Shown in pieces: positions 45,901 to 52,425 of a DNA stretch of 64,000 nt (positions are counted from its first letter, which is position 1; each line of letters starts with the position of its first letter). The notes under the pieces are model-generated. The model made no database searches and was not told the DNA's origin. It saw only the letters and a list, made by a program, of their open reading frames with translations. This DNA is from a virus. Location: positions 124,001 to 188,000 of the IMG/VR virus record IMGVR_UViG_3300015202_000003; one strand, written 5' to 3'. The translations under genes were made by a program, and so were the position numbers.

Positions 45901-46252
45901 TCAATCTACGGAGATGGGGCAAAGAGCGGGAACAATGACAAATTTTGGAATTGGAAATACAATTCAACAGGCATATAGTTCGGTTCCAAGTTCAATGACT
46001 CCTGACATGAACCCTGTTTCTTTAAATCCTACGCCTTTACCGTTTAATTTTCAAGGTGGGATAGGTTCTATTTCTTCTCCTATAAAACCGGATGCGACTT
46101 TACAAGATATAGTAGATGCGATACATAGTCAAACAAAAGTGTTGGAAGAAATGGATTCTTTTGATGGAGATGGTGATTCTGATTCTAAGAACCCTGTTAA
46201 GTTCAATAAGGACTTACCTGCTCCTGCTCTTCCTTTTGGCTATAAATTATAA
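39953..46252 (+). CDS. Tail tape measure protein with CHAP/NlpC-like and lytic transglycosylase domains
   Basis: 2099 residues, the longest gene, in the canonical place after the tail chaperones. It sets tail length inside the tube and is ejected with the DNA. N-terminus: three tandem PSSAS repeats. Residues ~50-700 are helical; ~780-900 and ~920-1090 have hydrophobic, glycine-rich segments (GFAVGGPIGALIGTLLGGFL; YYEIITAIVAWLADAIL) able to enter membranes. Near 1405-1490 is a CHAP/NlpC-type cysteine hydrolase (Cys1414 in RNCQVKAREAF, His1478 in GSGHVQIMG). Near 1785-1925 is a goose-type transglycosylase (Glu1816 in MAVESHF; GAGGIAQFKPSTL; ATAAYNNGEKGFEDWW). Both would cut the cell wall for tube passage. 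The ATG leader is A-rich. Confidence 0.9.
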   Translation: MPPSGSPSSASPSSASPSSASPINPTSPPKTGPGWGVSAAWSFLAGIVGSSQNAWAGAFKTFSSTFKTVFDVNLKKSGVGLNSGLKKDVKDTSISAAQSLKKCFLDPLNLGVKNSTLGLLGLVAGIRDVVRGQGTLHDVYVKQGQVTGLDLDTLKEKAETFRERMNNANTAYSLYTKKQQDDFAESVRKEGVSLYKLTNGRVDRKEVAEKMEEVQKSSGIRDPEVVQQITRQVILLEKANAPVTGYADAAAELYNNKNFDKKELPALLNNLSQTLTQAKQSLNLDETQSSSLLEGFKGDLEQAFRFTGNNPALIKQFTQGDILGRAYEKRAGLDNFDISKKAIEAVDDKGGEAAKAFSIMHVNPEELIAAMKTGGDAVPKFYQKFMDKLGSLSKRDQINMKPVWDSLGTGVDFETIVSKVGSRLQGADKELEASYGHFGEGLAKEADFVNSILGDKIKAQSSAFGEKIKHFVENSKLSLYIDGFFKDLGIDWTTITHIFEIATPLVILFESSIKRLGLTLIEIPLKPFKFLGNLFKSFTGVAGKEGEEATVGLAGKIAASIRGTLKGLFSGVGARLFGTAEKEGVKASSGLFMKVSRFFVNILADGLKAFGRIGEIFSDYFKYAWGLIAYELKNISFIRLIGTRLSVVSGYISRWILTILTTASGWISSITAPIRTWASGILSSMSSSLKGTFLSKLGNLGKGMFGEIGDVLKQLGGKLWTSITEAVGIGGAAEEGEGLLGGLLKNSGKFLGSLAGKLAGSLGGLAEGMFGILEKLNPIALIFTVVAGYFQIGKAKDKIKASVNFAGQTIGGLLGFAVGGPIGALIGTLLGGFLSKFLEKPVRDFLEKNPKVSEALSKFGNWIKDIGDKAMVFLGGLWKSIKKIDWGKVLDVITGAFSSFWNFLKPIIAVVVPALIATGKTIWRFIDTSLIQPFKTLLALFKGSGTKESTGGFGKWLTMLRDKAVEISNFVLPIIFRFVDWAGRAIGGLFKWLIPVLSKYYEIITAIVAWLADAILATAKVLYAAFNAILPWIGKAFDWLVKIFRKYIEPYLINTFKSILDWGVLFGKWASKNLPEFLDQTIDVLGAFVDSFGTSMSVLFKTWDYTLEAIADLDAGFHHLQGSIWSFMSHIPGWSKLTGVTQEQIDAEKSYVSPYRDNKIGDETIKSLANLHTAKALHALIKGALDPKTNKPDTTTDYGKAQKQTNNYLDDTLPTFGKEVGKPVWDAGVGVVKGVGKKIEGGMKTAYDWLKEKAPETKEQAVSYVIQGKASFSDILSQTKDKFGETSPQYLQALKRINPILASFEKMRHNIMASTGIGFKKIIGGSTFEGMKKGFGSALDWIKDKMSKDGISFGGVNGPSNSSNGDSSSTGQKNSEGYNITSGGPMGQKVSAAAIAMNPSGANLDGDSEWHRNCQVKAREAFRKATGYRHSAFGLSAADTMNNFKSKGIGYAWTGKDTPIPVGALVYSSGRVGNGSGHVQIMGSDGMFHDQYGAHPRPKTRPDWIVPSDGLSRGAGGKVSDYNAQNYIGGSVATAENSDNQNGTYVNSSDKKVKSFQFSDDFKKQVASDPTSQREVRNHFGKKGKAGPAAWAKFYQYYGDSRHSINVLANRIIKNVNEPQKDLPFEQTQQYKNIQNKYRISRKSLQKDSENYGLISQLTDPNNINLKHFSESNDEMSNRHADRVRRSYEKMRLKQDREVAKARQEYNGNNFYRKEHAQWRMSHEGKGYYGQWGTKTIKGKRRFVPNKVSSDKPSVSDYQTTGGAGSGESLGGFDFSHFGLDAVGKGNLNKYVGVIEASSKASGVPGQLLASVMAVESHFKNLPLNSAGAGGIAQFKPSTLKEYGGGTKVMNIKASIMAEGRMYAHLIKKYSASKYQGKGYSAQELATAAYNNGEKGFEDWWNSGRSKNSPEQRYITKLRKVNAFGGGSDGATDSSFPSSTSNSSSKPYSPGGMKHVVLKNDPNTNPSLSSFRLNSDQMEKFFGQSTEMGQRAGTMTNFGIGNTIQQAYSSVPSSMTPDMNPVSLNPTPLPFNFQGGIGSISSPIKPDATLQDIVDAIHSQTKVLEEMDSFDGDGDSDSKNPVKFNKDLPAPALPFGYKL

Positions 46253-46268
46253 AAAATTTAATTAAATT

Positions 46269-46296
46269 AAATTAGAATCTTCGTTCTAATTTTTAA
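46269..46296 (+). terminator. Hairpin with conserved GAATCTTCGTTC loop
   Basis: A 9-bp stem aaattagaa / ttctaattt around the TCTTCG loop, followed by ttaattttaaac, between the tape measure and the first baseplate gene. The core ttagaatcttcgttctaa (46272-46289) is the most palindromic copy of the element. Confidence 0.68.
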
Positions 46297-46318
46297 TTTT
46301 AAACAGTATTAAAAAACA

Positions 46319-47452
46319 ATGGAACTTTCATATATTAGGGATTTAAATAGTAACAGTGCGCTTCGTTTTGATTATTTAACTGACGGGGCTGAATTTACTG
46401 ACACTGTTTCTGTTTCTTGGGGAGAGCAAGCTATTATTGGGCGTTCGGAACCTTTTAGATATTACGAAGGAACTTCTAAAAGGAGCATAGGAATTTCTTT
46501 ATTTTTTTGTAGTAGTGTTTGCGTAGAGGATACTTTTTATGGAATAGAAAACAATTCCAACATAAAAACTTCTTCTAATCCTGCCTATGCTACAAAAAAC
46601 AAATCAATTGCTCAAAATATAAAACATCAACTTAGTGATAGAAAAGTGGGGGGAGTGGTTTGGGTAAACGAACAAGTTCCTATGGAGTGGAGAGTTGTGC
46701 ATCAAGTTAATTTTTTAAGAAGTTTTTTATATCCCACTTACGTTCCTAATCAAGATGGAACGGGAGTTTCCAGAGTAGATAAGCCTCCTTTGGCTTATCT
46801 TTCTTTGGCTTCTTTTTTAAAATTTAAAGGGATTGTAACGGAAGTCGGAGTAAGCTGGAAAAGGCCTTTTATTTCTAACGATTTGCAATTGCCGATTGTG
46901 GCGGAAGTTACATTAAATTTTGATGTTATATCGGATACGCCTTATGATTCTAATATGATAAGAAACAGTTTAAATTTTTTAAACAATACTTCATTGCAAG
47001 CGGCAACACCTAATCAAACATCTTCTAATTTACTTTCTGCTCAAAACACTCAAAAATTGCCGAGTTTGCCTGAAAAATATGTTTCTTTATATAATTTAAA
47101 TTACACAAACATGAAAGCGTATAAAGCTAAATCTCATGCAAGCAATTATCATACTTTATACAGTAATTACATAGATAGCTACACGAACTTAGAATCTTAT
47201 TTAAATTTAAATAAAGTAACAAATGAACAGAGAGATTTCTTAGAAAAGAGATTAAAAAGTGAAAGTTTTCAACAAGTGGGAACATTACAAGATGCTTTCC
47301 ATTCGGGCGGTGTAAACGATGTTAAATCTTATCCTGTAGGCGTTCAACCTTTAAAACTACCAAATTCTAATGCTTTAAATCTTGCACTTAGAAAACCTTC
47401 TCCTGCCCGTTCTCCTCGATTAGGTTCTACTGACAATGGAAGTGGACATTAA
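46319..47452 (+). CDS. Baseplate tail-tube initiator candidate (gp48/gp54-like)
   Basis: 377 residues. VSWGEQAIIGRSEPFRYYEG then TSKRSIGISLFFCSS resembles the beta-rich start of baseplate tube-initiator/junction proteins that follow the tape measure. The middle (LASFLKFKGIVTEVGVSWKR PFI broken here for length) continues as strands; the C-terminal third is Asn/Ser-rich and helical with little order (LPEKYVSLYNLNYTNM; KPSPARSPRLGS). It is 8 bases upstream of the gp53-like gene. Equivalent T4 proteins gp48 or gp54 are smaller (364 and 320 residues). The match is by pattern and location. Confidence 0.58.
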   Translation: MELSYIRDLNSNSALRFDYLTDGAEFTDTVSVSWGEQAIIGRSEPFRYYEGTSKRSIGISLFFCSSVCVEDTFYGIENNSNIKTSSNPAYATKNKSIAQNIKHQLSDRKVGGVVWVNEQVPMEWRVVHQVNFLRSFLYPTYVPNQDGTGVSRVDKPPLAYLSLASFLKFKGIVTEVGVSWKRPFISNDLQLPIVAEVTLNFDVISDTPYDSNMIRNSLNFLNNTSLQAATPNQTSSNLLSAQNTQKLPSLPEKYVSLYNLNYTNMKAYKAKSHASNYHTLYSNYIDSYTNLESYLNLNKVTNEQRDFLEKRLKSESFQQVGTLQDAFHSGGVNDVKSYPVGVQPLKLPNSNALNLALRKPSPARSPRLGSTDNGSGH

Positions 47453-47459
47453 ATAAAAA

Positions 47460-47804
47460 ATGAATTTTAATTTAAATGAAATTAAAGAGATTGCGGATTC
47501 TCCTAATAATTTACCTGCTTTTTCGAGGTATAAGTTTGTTACTTTATTAGAAACAAATTATAGGGATTTTTTAGATTTGCCTTATTTTCCACAAATTTAC
47601 GATTTGCCTGTTAATTCTTATTTTACTGTTACTCTGTCTGAAGAAGACCGGATTGATAAGGTTTCATATAAGGTCTTTGGAAATACAAGATTATGGTGGG
47701 TTATCTGTATTTACAATAAAATCGAGAATCCCTACGATCTTCCTATGGGTTTTGTTCTAAAGATACCGTCGTTAGAAAGTCTTTACAATTTTGATGTTGT
47801 ATAA
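47460..47804 (+). CDS. Baseplate wedge protein gp53-like
   Basis: 114 residues. The sequence NYRDFLDLPYFPQIYDLPV, then EDRIDKVSYKVFGNTRLWWV and NKIENPYDLPMGFVLKIPSL is the hallmark of gp53-type wedge proteins: an RID-SY-KYG-T-WWV segment followed by N-I-NP-D-P-G-L-IP. The C-terminal part is a LysM-like fold, thought to clamp the wedge ring. T4 gp53 is 196 residues, so only the core is present. It is followed by a homing-type endonuclease gene rather than another baseplate gene. Confidence 0.85.
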   Translation: MNFNLNEIKEIADSPNNLPAFSRYKFVTLLETNYRDFLDLPYFPQIYDLPVNSYFTVTLSEEDRIDKVSYKVFGNTRLWWVICIYNKIENPYDLPMGFVLKIPSLESLYNFDVV

Positions 47805-47825
47805 TTTGTTAGACTATTTTTTTAA

Positions 47826-48635
47826 ATGCCTCGTTCTAAACCTGCTTGGACAAAAGAGCAAGATTCTCTTCTTTTATCTTTAATTGAGCAAAAAACTCCT
47901 TCTGAAAAAATATCTGTGTGTTTAGGAAGAACTCGAAACGCTGTCGAAAGTAGAGCCAGACGTTTGGGAAGTAGTGTGTCTTTAAATTGTTGGACAGATG
48001 AGCAAGTTAGTCTTTTACGTTCTTGTGTTTCTCAGGGAAAAACTATTGAAGAAATGGTTTTTTTGTTGGGTGTAACGAGAAAAAGATTACGTCCTAAGCT
48101 AAATCATTTGGGAATTAATTCTTTTAAAAGTCAAAGTAGGAAAGAACAAAAAGATTTGAGATTAAAGGGTTTAAAACGCTGTCCTAATTGTAAAGAAATT
48201 AAACCTCTCAATACTGAGTATTTTGTTCCTCCTCTTGTTTATTGTATTTTTTGTGAACCTGTCCTTAGAAACAAAAGAAGAATCTCTTCTTTGAAAAGTG
48301 TTCTAAATTCACGTCTTAAAGGTGCAAAAGCAACTTCTAAAAAGAAAGGAAGAGAATTTAATTTAACTTTAGATTGTTTATTAGACTTGCTTGAAAAACA
48401 AGAGGGTAAATGTTTTTATACAGGTGAAATTATGACGGTTGGGGGAGAAGAAAGAAGCACTTTTACATCTGCTTTTTCTATTTCCATTGACAGGGTAGAT
48501 TCTTCAAAAGAATATGTAGAAGGAAATGTTGTTTTGTGTTGTTGGAGAGTGAACCAAATGAAAAGTGAGTTTTCTGTTGAAGATTTGAAATTTTGGTGCG
48601 AAAGAATTTCTTCTTGTAAAAATAAGATAGTTTAA
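47826..48635 (+). CDS. HNH endonuclease with helix-turn-helix repeats, inserted in the baseplate cluster
   Basis: 269 residues. Two N-terminal Trp-anchored helix-turn-helix units (PAWTKEQDSLLLSLIEQ...; NCWTDEQVSLLRSCVSQ...) resemble SANT/Myb or GcrA-type DNA binding. A zinc pair follows (CPNCKE, CIFCEP). The C-terminal nuclease contains EGKCFYTGEIM, SISIDRVDSSKEYVEGNVV and LCCWRVNQMKSEFS, the pattern of phage HNH enzymes. Such stand-alone genes cut phage DNA lacking the insertion and so spread. It separates gp53 and the hub gene and is likely not needed for virion assembly. A variant of the intergenic element (gaagattccaag) lies in the 80-base gap after it. Confidence 0.8.
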   Translation: MPRSKPAWTKEQDSLLLSLIEQKTPSEKISVCLGRTRNAVESRARRLGSSVSLNCWTDEQVSLLRSCVSQGKTIEEMVFLLGVTRKRLRPKLNHLGINSFKSQSRKEQKDLRLKGLKRCPNCKEIKPLNTEYFVPPLVYCIFCEPVLRNKRRISSLKSVLNSRLKGAKATSKKKGREFNLTLDCLLDLLEKQEGKCFYTGEIMTVGGEERSTFTSAFSISIDRVDSSKEYVEGNVVLCCWRVNQMKSEFSVEDLKFWCERISSCKNKIV

Positions 48636-48715
48636 TTGAAATAAAACAAAGAAAGAAGATTCCAAGTAAATTTTTTTTCAATTTTCATATTATTGTCGTT
48701 AAATTAAAATTTCCA

Positions 48716-50137
48716 ATGTTAAAAAACAGAAGTAAAAATACAAAATCGCAATTTACGGGTGTTTCGGAAAGCCATACTCCGAATCCGAGTATGGTTTTTC
48801 TGAGTTTTCTCTTAGACCCCTTAAACCCTCAAAATCCCGGTCATGTAGATTTGACGACATTTCCTAATTTTACATTTGTTAGTTTTACGCACACTTATGT
48901 TGGTAAAGGAATGAGTGGAGATAGTTGGAGTTTGCAGTTATATGATCCCACATGGACGGACATTGAATTTTATTTATTTCAGAAAGAGATATCACAAACA
49001 TACGTTTTATTTAGGTATGGTTACACAGATGAGGGATCTGCTAAAAGCCCTCCTCGTTATGGGGTTGTATCGGGAGTTACTTGTAATTTAGAAACGTCGG
49101 GAATGACAATTACAATTACTGGGGGGAGTTCTAATATTATTACTCAATTTACTCAGAGATTCGAGAATTTTTCGGATGCGAGTATTTCGGACATTATTAA
49201 AAAAATGATTTCTTTTGAAGGATTAAGAGAGGGTTTAATTGTTCCCACAAAAAAAATCCCTCATCCTAACAACGACAGTCAGCATTTTACGTTTCAAATG
49301 CACGGTCAAACTTTCATGCAATTTATTAACAGCTATTTAATTCCTCACAGTATTTCTGAAAGTGGGGAGGCCAATTATAAGTTACATATAAGTTCGGCAA
49401 CGGAGCCTCCAACTGTTCATTATTATCCAGAGAATTACGATACGAGCGACTATTTTAAAACAGAGGATAAAGCATATAAAACTTATTTGTATCAACGTTC
49501 GGAAAAGTCTGAGGTTATTTCTTGGGCGCCTTCAATTATTCCTATAAACATTTATTCTAAGAAGAGTATCCATGAAGCGGGCGGTATTTTAAGTAGCACA
49601 CAAATAAATAAAAAAACGGGTTTAGTGGAAAATATAAAAACTGACCCTAAGGATTTAAAAGACAATAAAAATCCTGCTACTAAAAAAGACCCTAAAAAAT
49701 TTCAAACGGAAACATTGAAACAAAAAGTAAAACCGAATCCGTTAGCTTCTCCTAAAGACAGAGCGGCACGGAATCCGGGCAGGAATTTCATTTTACCTTC
49801 TTCTTCTGTTCAAACTGTTCAAGTAAGACAACGATGTGCTTTAGCTTGTGCTGATTCTTCCGGGATTACGGGGAATTTAACCCTTGTTGGCGACCCTCAT
49901 TTTCCTTCAGGTGAGCTTTCAAGGGTAAGGTTAATTGTTTTAACGCCTTTAAATCAAGAGCATTATTCCTCTGGTTTATATCAAGTAACGCAAGTAACCC
50001 ATACAATTTCTTCTTCTTATACAACATCTGTTGAACTTAAAAGCCCTGTTTTCCAATCATCTGACCAGAAACCTTCTCAATCTCCGATTCCTTTACCGCG
50101 TCCAACTGTTATTACTCCTCCAAAAACAACCGTTTAA
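48716..50137 (+). CDS. Baseplate hub protein (gp27/gpD-like)
   Basis: 473 residues. Beta-rich start (PSMVFLSFLLDPLNPQNPG, FVSFTHTYVGKGMSGDSWSL, then TWTDIEFYLFQKEIS and VLFRYGYTDEG) followed by GVVSGVTCNLETSGMTITIT and helices (ISDIIKKMISFEGLREGLIV) fits hub proteins that form the trimer linking tube and spike. A mid linker (~300-345) is Lys/Pro-rich, then a final beta segment (TGNLTLVGDPHFPSGELSR and VRLIVLTPLNQEHYSSGLYQ). Direct neighbour of the spike gene, as in other contractile systems. T4 gp27 is 391 residues. Confidence 0.72.
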   Translation: MLKNRSKNTKSQFTGVSESHTPNPSMVFLSFLLDPLNPQNPGHVDLTTFPNFTFVSFTHTYVGKGMSGDSWSLQLYDPTWTDIEFYLFQKEISQTYVLFRYGYTDEGSAKSPPRYGVVSGVTCNLETSGMTITITGGSSNIITQFTQRFENFSDASISDIIKKMISFEGLREGLIVPTKKIPHPNNDSQHFTFQMHGQTFMQFINSYLIPHSISESGEANYKLHISSATEPPTVHYYPENYDTSDYFKTEDKAYKTYLYQRSEKSEVISWAPSIIPINIYSKKSIHEAGGILSSTQINKKTGLVENIKTDPKDLKDNKNPATKKDPKKFQTETLKQKVKPNPLASPKDRAARNPGRNFILPSSSVQTVQVRQRCALACADSSGITGNLTLVGDPHFPSGELSRVRLIVLTPLNQEHYSSGLYQVTQVTHTISSSYTTSVELKSPVFQSSDQKPSQSPIPLPRPTVITPPKTTV

Positions 50138-50152
50138 ATTTTAAAATTAATC

Positions 50153-50839
50153 ATGGCTAAACATCCCTATGAAGAACTTGCAGATGCAATATCTTCTATT
50201 GTTTATGGAAGTGAAGATGGAATGTATATGTTTCCATTAAGAGCATATTGTAAAAACAATGTTGACCCACATAAGCAGGGAAGGGTTCAAATTTACTGTC
50301 CTTCGATTTCGGGTGAAAAATGCCCTCCTCTTAAAGATTTATTATGGGCTTCTCCCTGTATTCCATTGGGGGGCAGTTCTAATTTAAGTTCTTTTACGGT
50401 TCCTGAAATGGGGGCTAAATTGTGGGTAATTTTCGAGGCGGGTTCATTAAATTTTCCTTTGTATATAGGACAGTGGCCCGCCCAAAATGAATTGTCGGAA
50501 GAAACGTATGACAGTGAAAATAGTCCTGCTTATGATTTTATTTATCATCGAAATAAAATTAAAATAAGAACAAAAAGAGATCAAAAGGAACTTTTAATTC
50601 AATTTGATGAAAATACGACACAGGCTTTAACATCTGATTCAATTAACATTAAAAGAAAAGATTCTGTTGTAAATTTATCTGACAATTTAATTTCTTTAAG
50701 TGTGGGTTCAACAAACATAACTTTAACGGGAGATTCTATTTCTCTCTCTTCTGGTGGTTCTAATATTAAAATTAATTCTTCTACGATAGATTTGTTATCT
50801 GCCGTTGTTAATGTCAAAGAAATCTTAAATGTGGGATAA
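50153..50839 (+). CDS. Baseplate spike (gp5 / gpV-like)
   Basis: 228 residues. Residues ~25-110 are an OB-fold typical of spike proteins (NVDPHKQGRVQIYCPSISGE, LLWASPCIPLGG, FTVPEMGAKLWVIFEAG, FPLYIGQWP). The C-terminal third is a beta-helix with short repeats (VNLSDNLISLSVGS, NITLTGDSISLSSGG, NIKINSSTIDLL). Unlike T4 gp5 there is no lysozyme domain between them; wall degradation is provided elsewhere, by the tape measure. The PAAR tip gene is 600 bases downstream, separated by a minus-strand methyltransferase. 16 bases after the hub stop. Confidence 0.86.
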   Translation: MAKHPYEELADAISSIVYGSEDGMYMFPLRAYCKNNVDPHKQGRVQIYCPSISGEKCPPLKDLLWASPCIPLGGSSNLSSFTVPEMGAKLWVIFEAGSLNFPLYIGQWPAQNELSEETYDSENSPAYDFIYHRNKIKIRTKRDQKELLIQFDENTTQALTSDSINIKRKDSVVNLSDNLISLSVGSTNITLTGDSISLSSGGSNIKINSSTIDLLSAVVNVKEILNVG

Positions 50840-50871
50840 ACAGTTTTATTTTTAATTTTTTAAAACTGTTT
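50838..50871. terminator. Bidirectional hairpin between convergent genes
   Basis: An 11-bp inverted repeat aaacagtttta / taaaactgttt with a T-rich 12-base loop overlaps the end of the minus-strand methyltransferase and the end of the spike gene. It would stop both strands' transcripts. Confidence 0.68.
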
Positions 50872-51370
50872 CAAATAGATTTTCACAGGGTAGAATTTGC
50901 TTGCATAGCCACACAGAAGAAAATGGAGGGCAAACTGAAGGTTTCTGTTCTTCGTAAGATTTAAAATAGGAGATTCTTTTGTTTAGCCACATGATTTCAA
51001 ATTTATTTTTACTAAACAAATTGAAACGTTTTTGACTTTCAAAAAGCCCTACAACTCCTACTAACATGGCAAAGGGTATATTTAATTCAAATAGTTTTTC
51101 AAACACTTCAAATTTTTTACTGTAGGGGGGGTTGGAAATTATAATTTCTCCTTGGGGCTGAGTGGAGAAAAAATCTTCTCCATTTTTAATGTGTGTTGCG
51201 TTAACTTTTAAATCTTTTTCTTTTAAAGTTTTTACGATTAAACTTTCTTCTGTATCAAAAGGACACCAGATAATTTTTTCTTTTGGTAAATATTTTAATA
51301 GGGGTTCTACTGCATATCTGGGTGTATAAAATTCGTCGTTTCCACTGTTAGCTATTTTATCCATTTTCAT
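50852..51370 (-). CDS. DNA adenine methyltransferase-like protein
   Basis: 172 residues, the only complete minus-strand gene. NSGNDEFYTPRYAVEPLLKY, then WCPFDTEESLIVKTLKE and IIISNPPYSKKFEVFEKLFE contain the NPPY motif (80-83) of amino-methyltransferases; the first part corresponds to the substrate/AdoMet side. At 172 residues it is short for a complete adenine methyltransferase and has no obvious FxGxG motif, so it could be a minimal or a specialised enzyme. Placed as a small island between the spike and the PAAR tip gene; it starts divergently from the PAAR gene with a 79-base gap. Probable role: protection of phage DNA or marking. Confidence 0.72.
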   Translation of the reverse strand: MKMDKIANSGNDEFYTPRYAVEPLLKYLPKEKIIWCPFDTEESLIVKTLKEKDLKVNATHIKNGEDFFSTQPQGEIIISNPPYSKKFEVFEKLFELNIPFAMLVGVVGLFESQKRFNLFSKNKFEIMWLNKRISYFKSYEEQKPSVCPPFSSVWLCKQILPCENLFETVLKN

Positions 51371-51449
51371 AATTTAATTTCAAATAGTTTAGCAAATTAA
51401 AATAAATTGTAAGGGATAAAGACTAATTAAAGAACACAAAAATAAAATT

Positions 51450-51704
51450 ATGAAATCCATATCGGTTTCTGGTTCAACAACTACACATGGAGGTGAAATT
51501 TTTGGTTCTGGCAATTTATTAAAAATAAATTCTCTACCTGCTATTATTAACGGGGATGTATTTAATTGTCCAGATCACGGTTATCAAACTGTAATTTCAT
51601 CTACAAACAAAATTAAGATAAAGGGGGTTTCTGTCGTTCGAGATGGGGATTTTACAACTTGCGGAGCGCAAGTTATTTCTACTACTCGTTCTTCTTCTGA
51701 TTAA
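51450..51704 (+). CDS. PAAR-motif spike tip protein
   Basis: 84 residues, a complete PAAR protein: GSTTTHGGEIFGSG, LPAIINGDVFNCPDHGYQTV, KGVSVVRDGDFTTCGAQVIS. The Cys and His residues (His in THGG, Cys and His in NCPDHG, Cys in TCGA) bind the metal that sharpens the tip. It would cap the beta-helix of the spike protein at 50153. The gene has its own short divergent intergenic region shared with the methyltransferase gene. Confidence 0.88.
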   Translation: MKSISVSGSTTTHGGEIFGSGNLLKINSLPAIINGDVFNCPDHGYQTVISSTNKIKIKGVSVVRDGDFTTCGAQVISTTRSSSD

Positions 51705-51718
51705 AACTTACGATATAA

Positions 51719-51758
51719 AAAATTAAAATTGGAATCTTCGTTCTTATTTTAATTTTAG
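51719..51758 (+). terminator. Terminator with conserved GAATCTTCGTTC loop
   Basis: An 11-bp stem aaaattaaaat / attttaatttt encloses tggaatcttcgttctt. An inverted copy of the core (gaacgaagattc) lies at 51801-51812, so the two can form a second, longer hairpin with each other. Confidence 0.75.
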
Positions 51759-51797
51759 AGAAAAGTTTTTTAAAACATTAACATTTAGTTTTCCAAT

Positions 51798-51816
51798 AAA
51801 GAACGAAGATTCTAAA
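51798..51816 (-). promoter_or_regulatory. Inverted copy of the GAATCTTCGTTC element
   Basis: Reads aaagaacgaagattctaaa on the plus strand, ending 10 bases before the gp25-like ATG. It is the only inverted copy and can pair with the copy in the hairpin at 51719-51758, possibly masking the leader of the gp25-like gene. Confidence 0.5.
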
Positions 51817-51826
51817 TATAAAAGTT

Positions 51827-52180
51827 ATGAAAGGATTACAATACCTGTTTAATTTAAATTCCGGATACAATTATTCTGAATCTCAATATATTCAGTCTGG
51901 CATACGGGCGTTTTTAGACATACAATTTTTTGATTTATTTCATAAGCCTTGGGGGGTAGATTTGGATGCTTTAATTTTTGATTCTGTAGATGCTGTTTTT
52001 TTAGATTTTTTGGAGGAAAAGATAGCGAGTGCATTAAAACAATACGAACCAATCAATTTAAATTATATGCAATTTGATGAAGAGCCGAATCAACCTAACT
52101 CTTTAATTGTCAATTTGTTTTATACTATTAACTCTACGGGACAGCAAGATTATTACTCATATATTTTGGATAGAAATTAG
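51827..52180 (+). CDS. Baseplate wedge protein gp25-like
   Basis: 117 residues of the gp25/gpW wedge family, also related to the type VI secretion TssE. Key features are YIQSGIRAFLDIQFFDLFHK (N-terminal helices), DAVFLDFLEEKIASALKQYE with the conserved Y-EP, and strands INLNYMQFDEEPNQPN and SLIVNLFYTINSTG. It interacts with the gp6-like wedge protein encoded downstream at 52426 and starts sheath assembly. The following 66-codon fragment separates the two wedge genes. Confidence 0.86.
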   Translation: MKGLQYLFNLNSGYNYSESQYIQSGIRAFLDIQFFDLFHKPWGVDLDALIFDSVDAVFLDFLEEKIASALKQYEPINLNYMQFDEEPNQPNSLIVNLFYTINSTGQQDYYSYILDRN

Positions 52181-52220
52181 AGAAAACAAGGTTGAATTGG
52201 TTTAATTAGATTTTTAAATT

Positions 52221-52421
52221 ATGAAGATGTTAGATGTAGTAGGGCATCATTACGGGATGCTTGAAGTTTTAAATTATAGCGGCCTCGGCAAAAAAGGAGC
52301 CGTTTTTTCTTGTAGGTGTGACTTTAGAAATATCATTTTACGAACAAGTTCTTCTCTTAAAAATAGCACAAGTTTTAATTTTACAAGTTTTCACAAGCTT
52401 TTAGAGTTTCGTTTATTTTAA
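52221..52421 (+). pseudogene. Remnant of an AP2/HNH-type endonuclease
   Basis: 66 codons. MLDVVGHHYGMLEVLNYSGL then KKGAVFSCRCDF matches the start of AP2-domain or HNH homing endonucleases (D-G--YG-L-VL...K----C-CDCGN). The second Cys-rich part and the nuclease domain are absent, and the C-terminus (NFTSFHKLLEFRLF) is unrelated. It therefore looks like the decayed end of an inserted endonuclease gene; its stop is 4 bases before the next ATG. It might still be translated. Confidence 0.6.
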
Positions 52422-52425
52422 AATC

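Noticed and set aside
26724-51816. GAATCTTCGTTC copies as CRISPR or IS ends
   Set aside because: Copies are unevenly spaced by kilobases, lie only between genes and form single hairpins; there are no spacers, target duplications or transposase.
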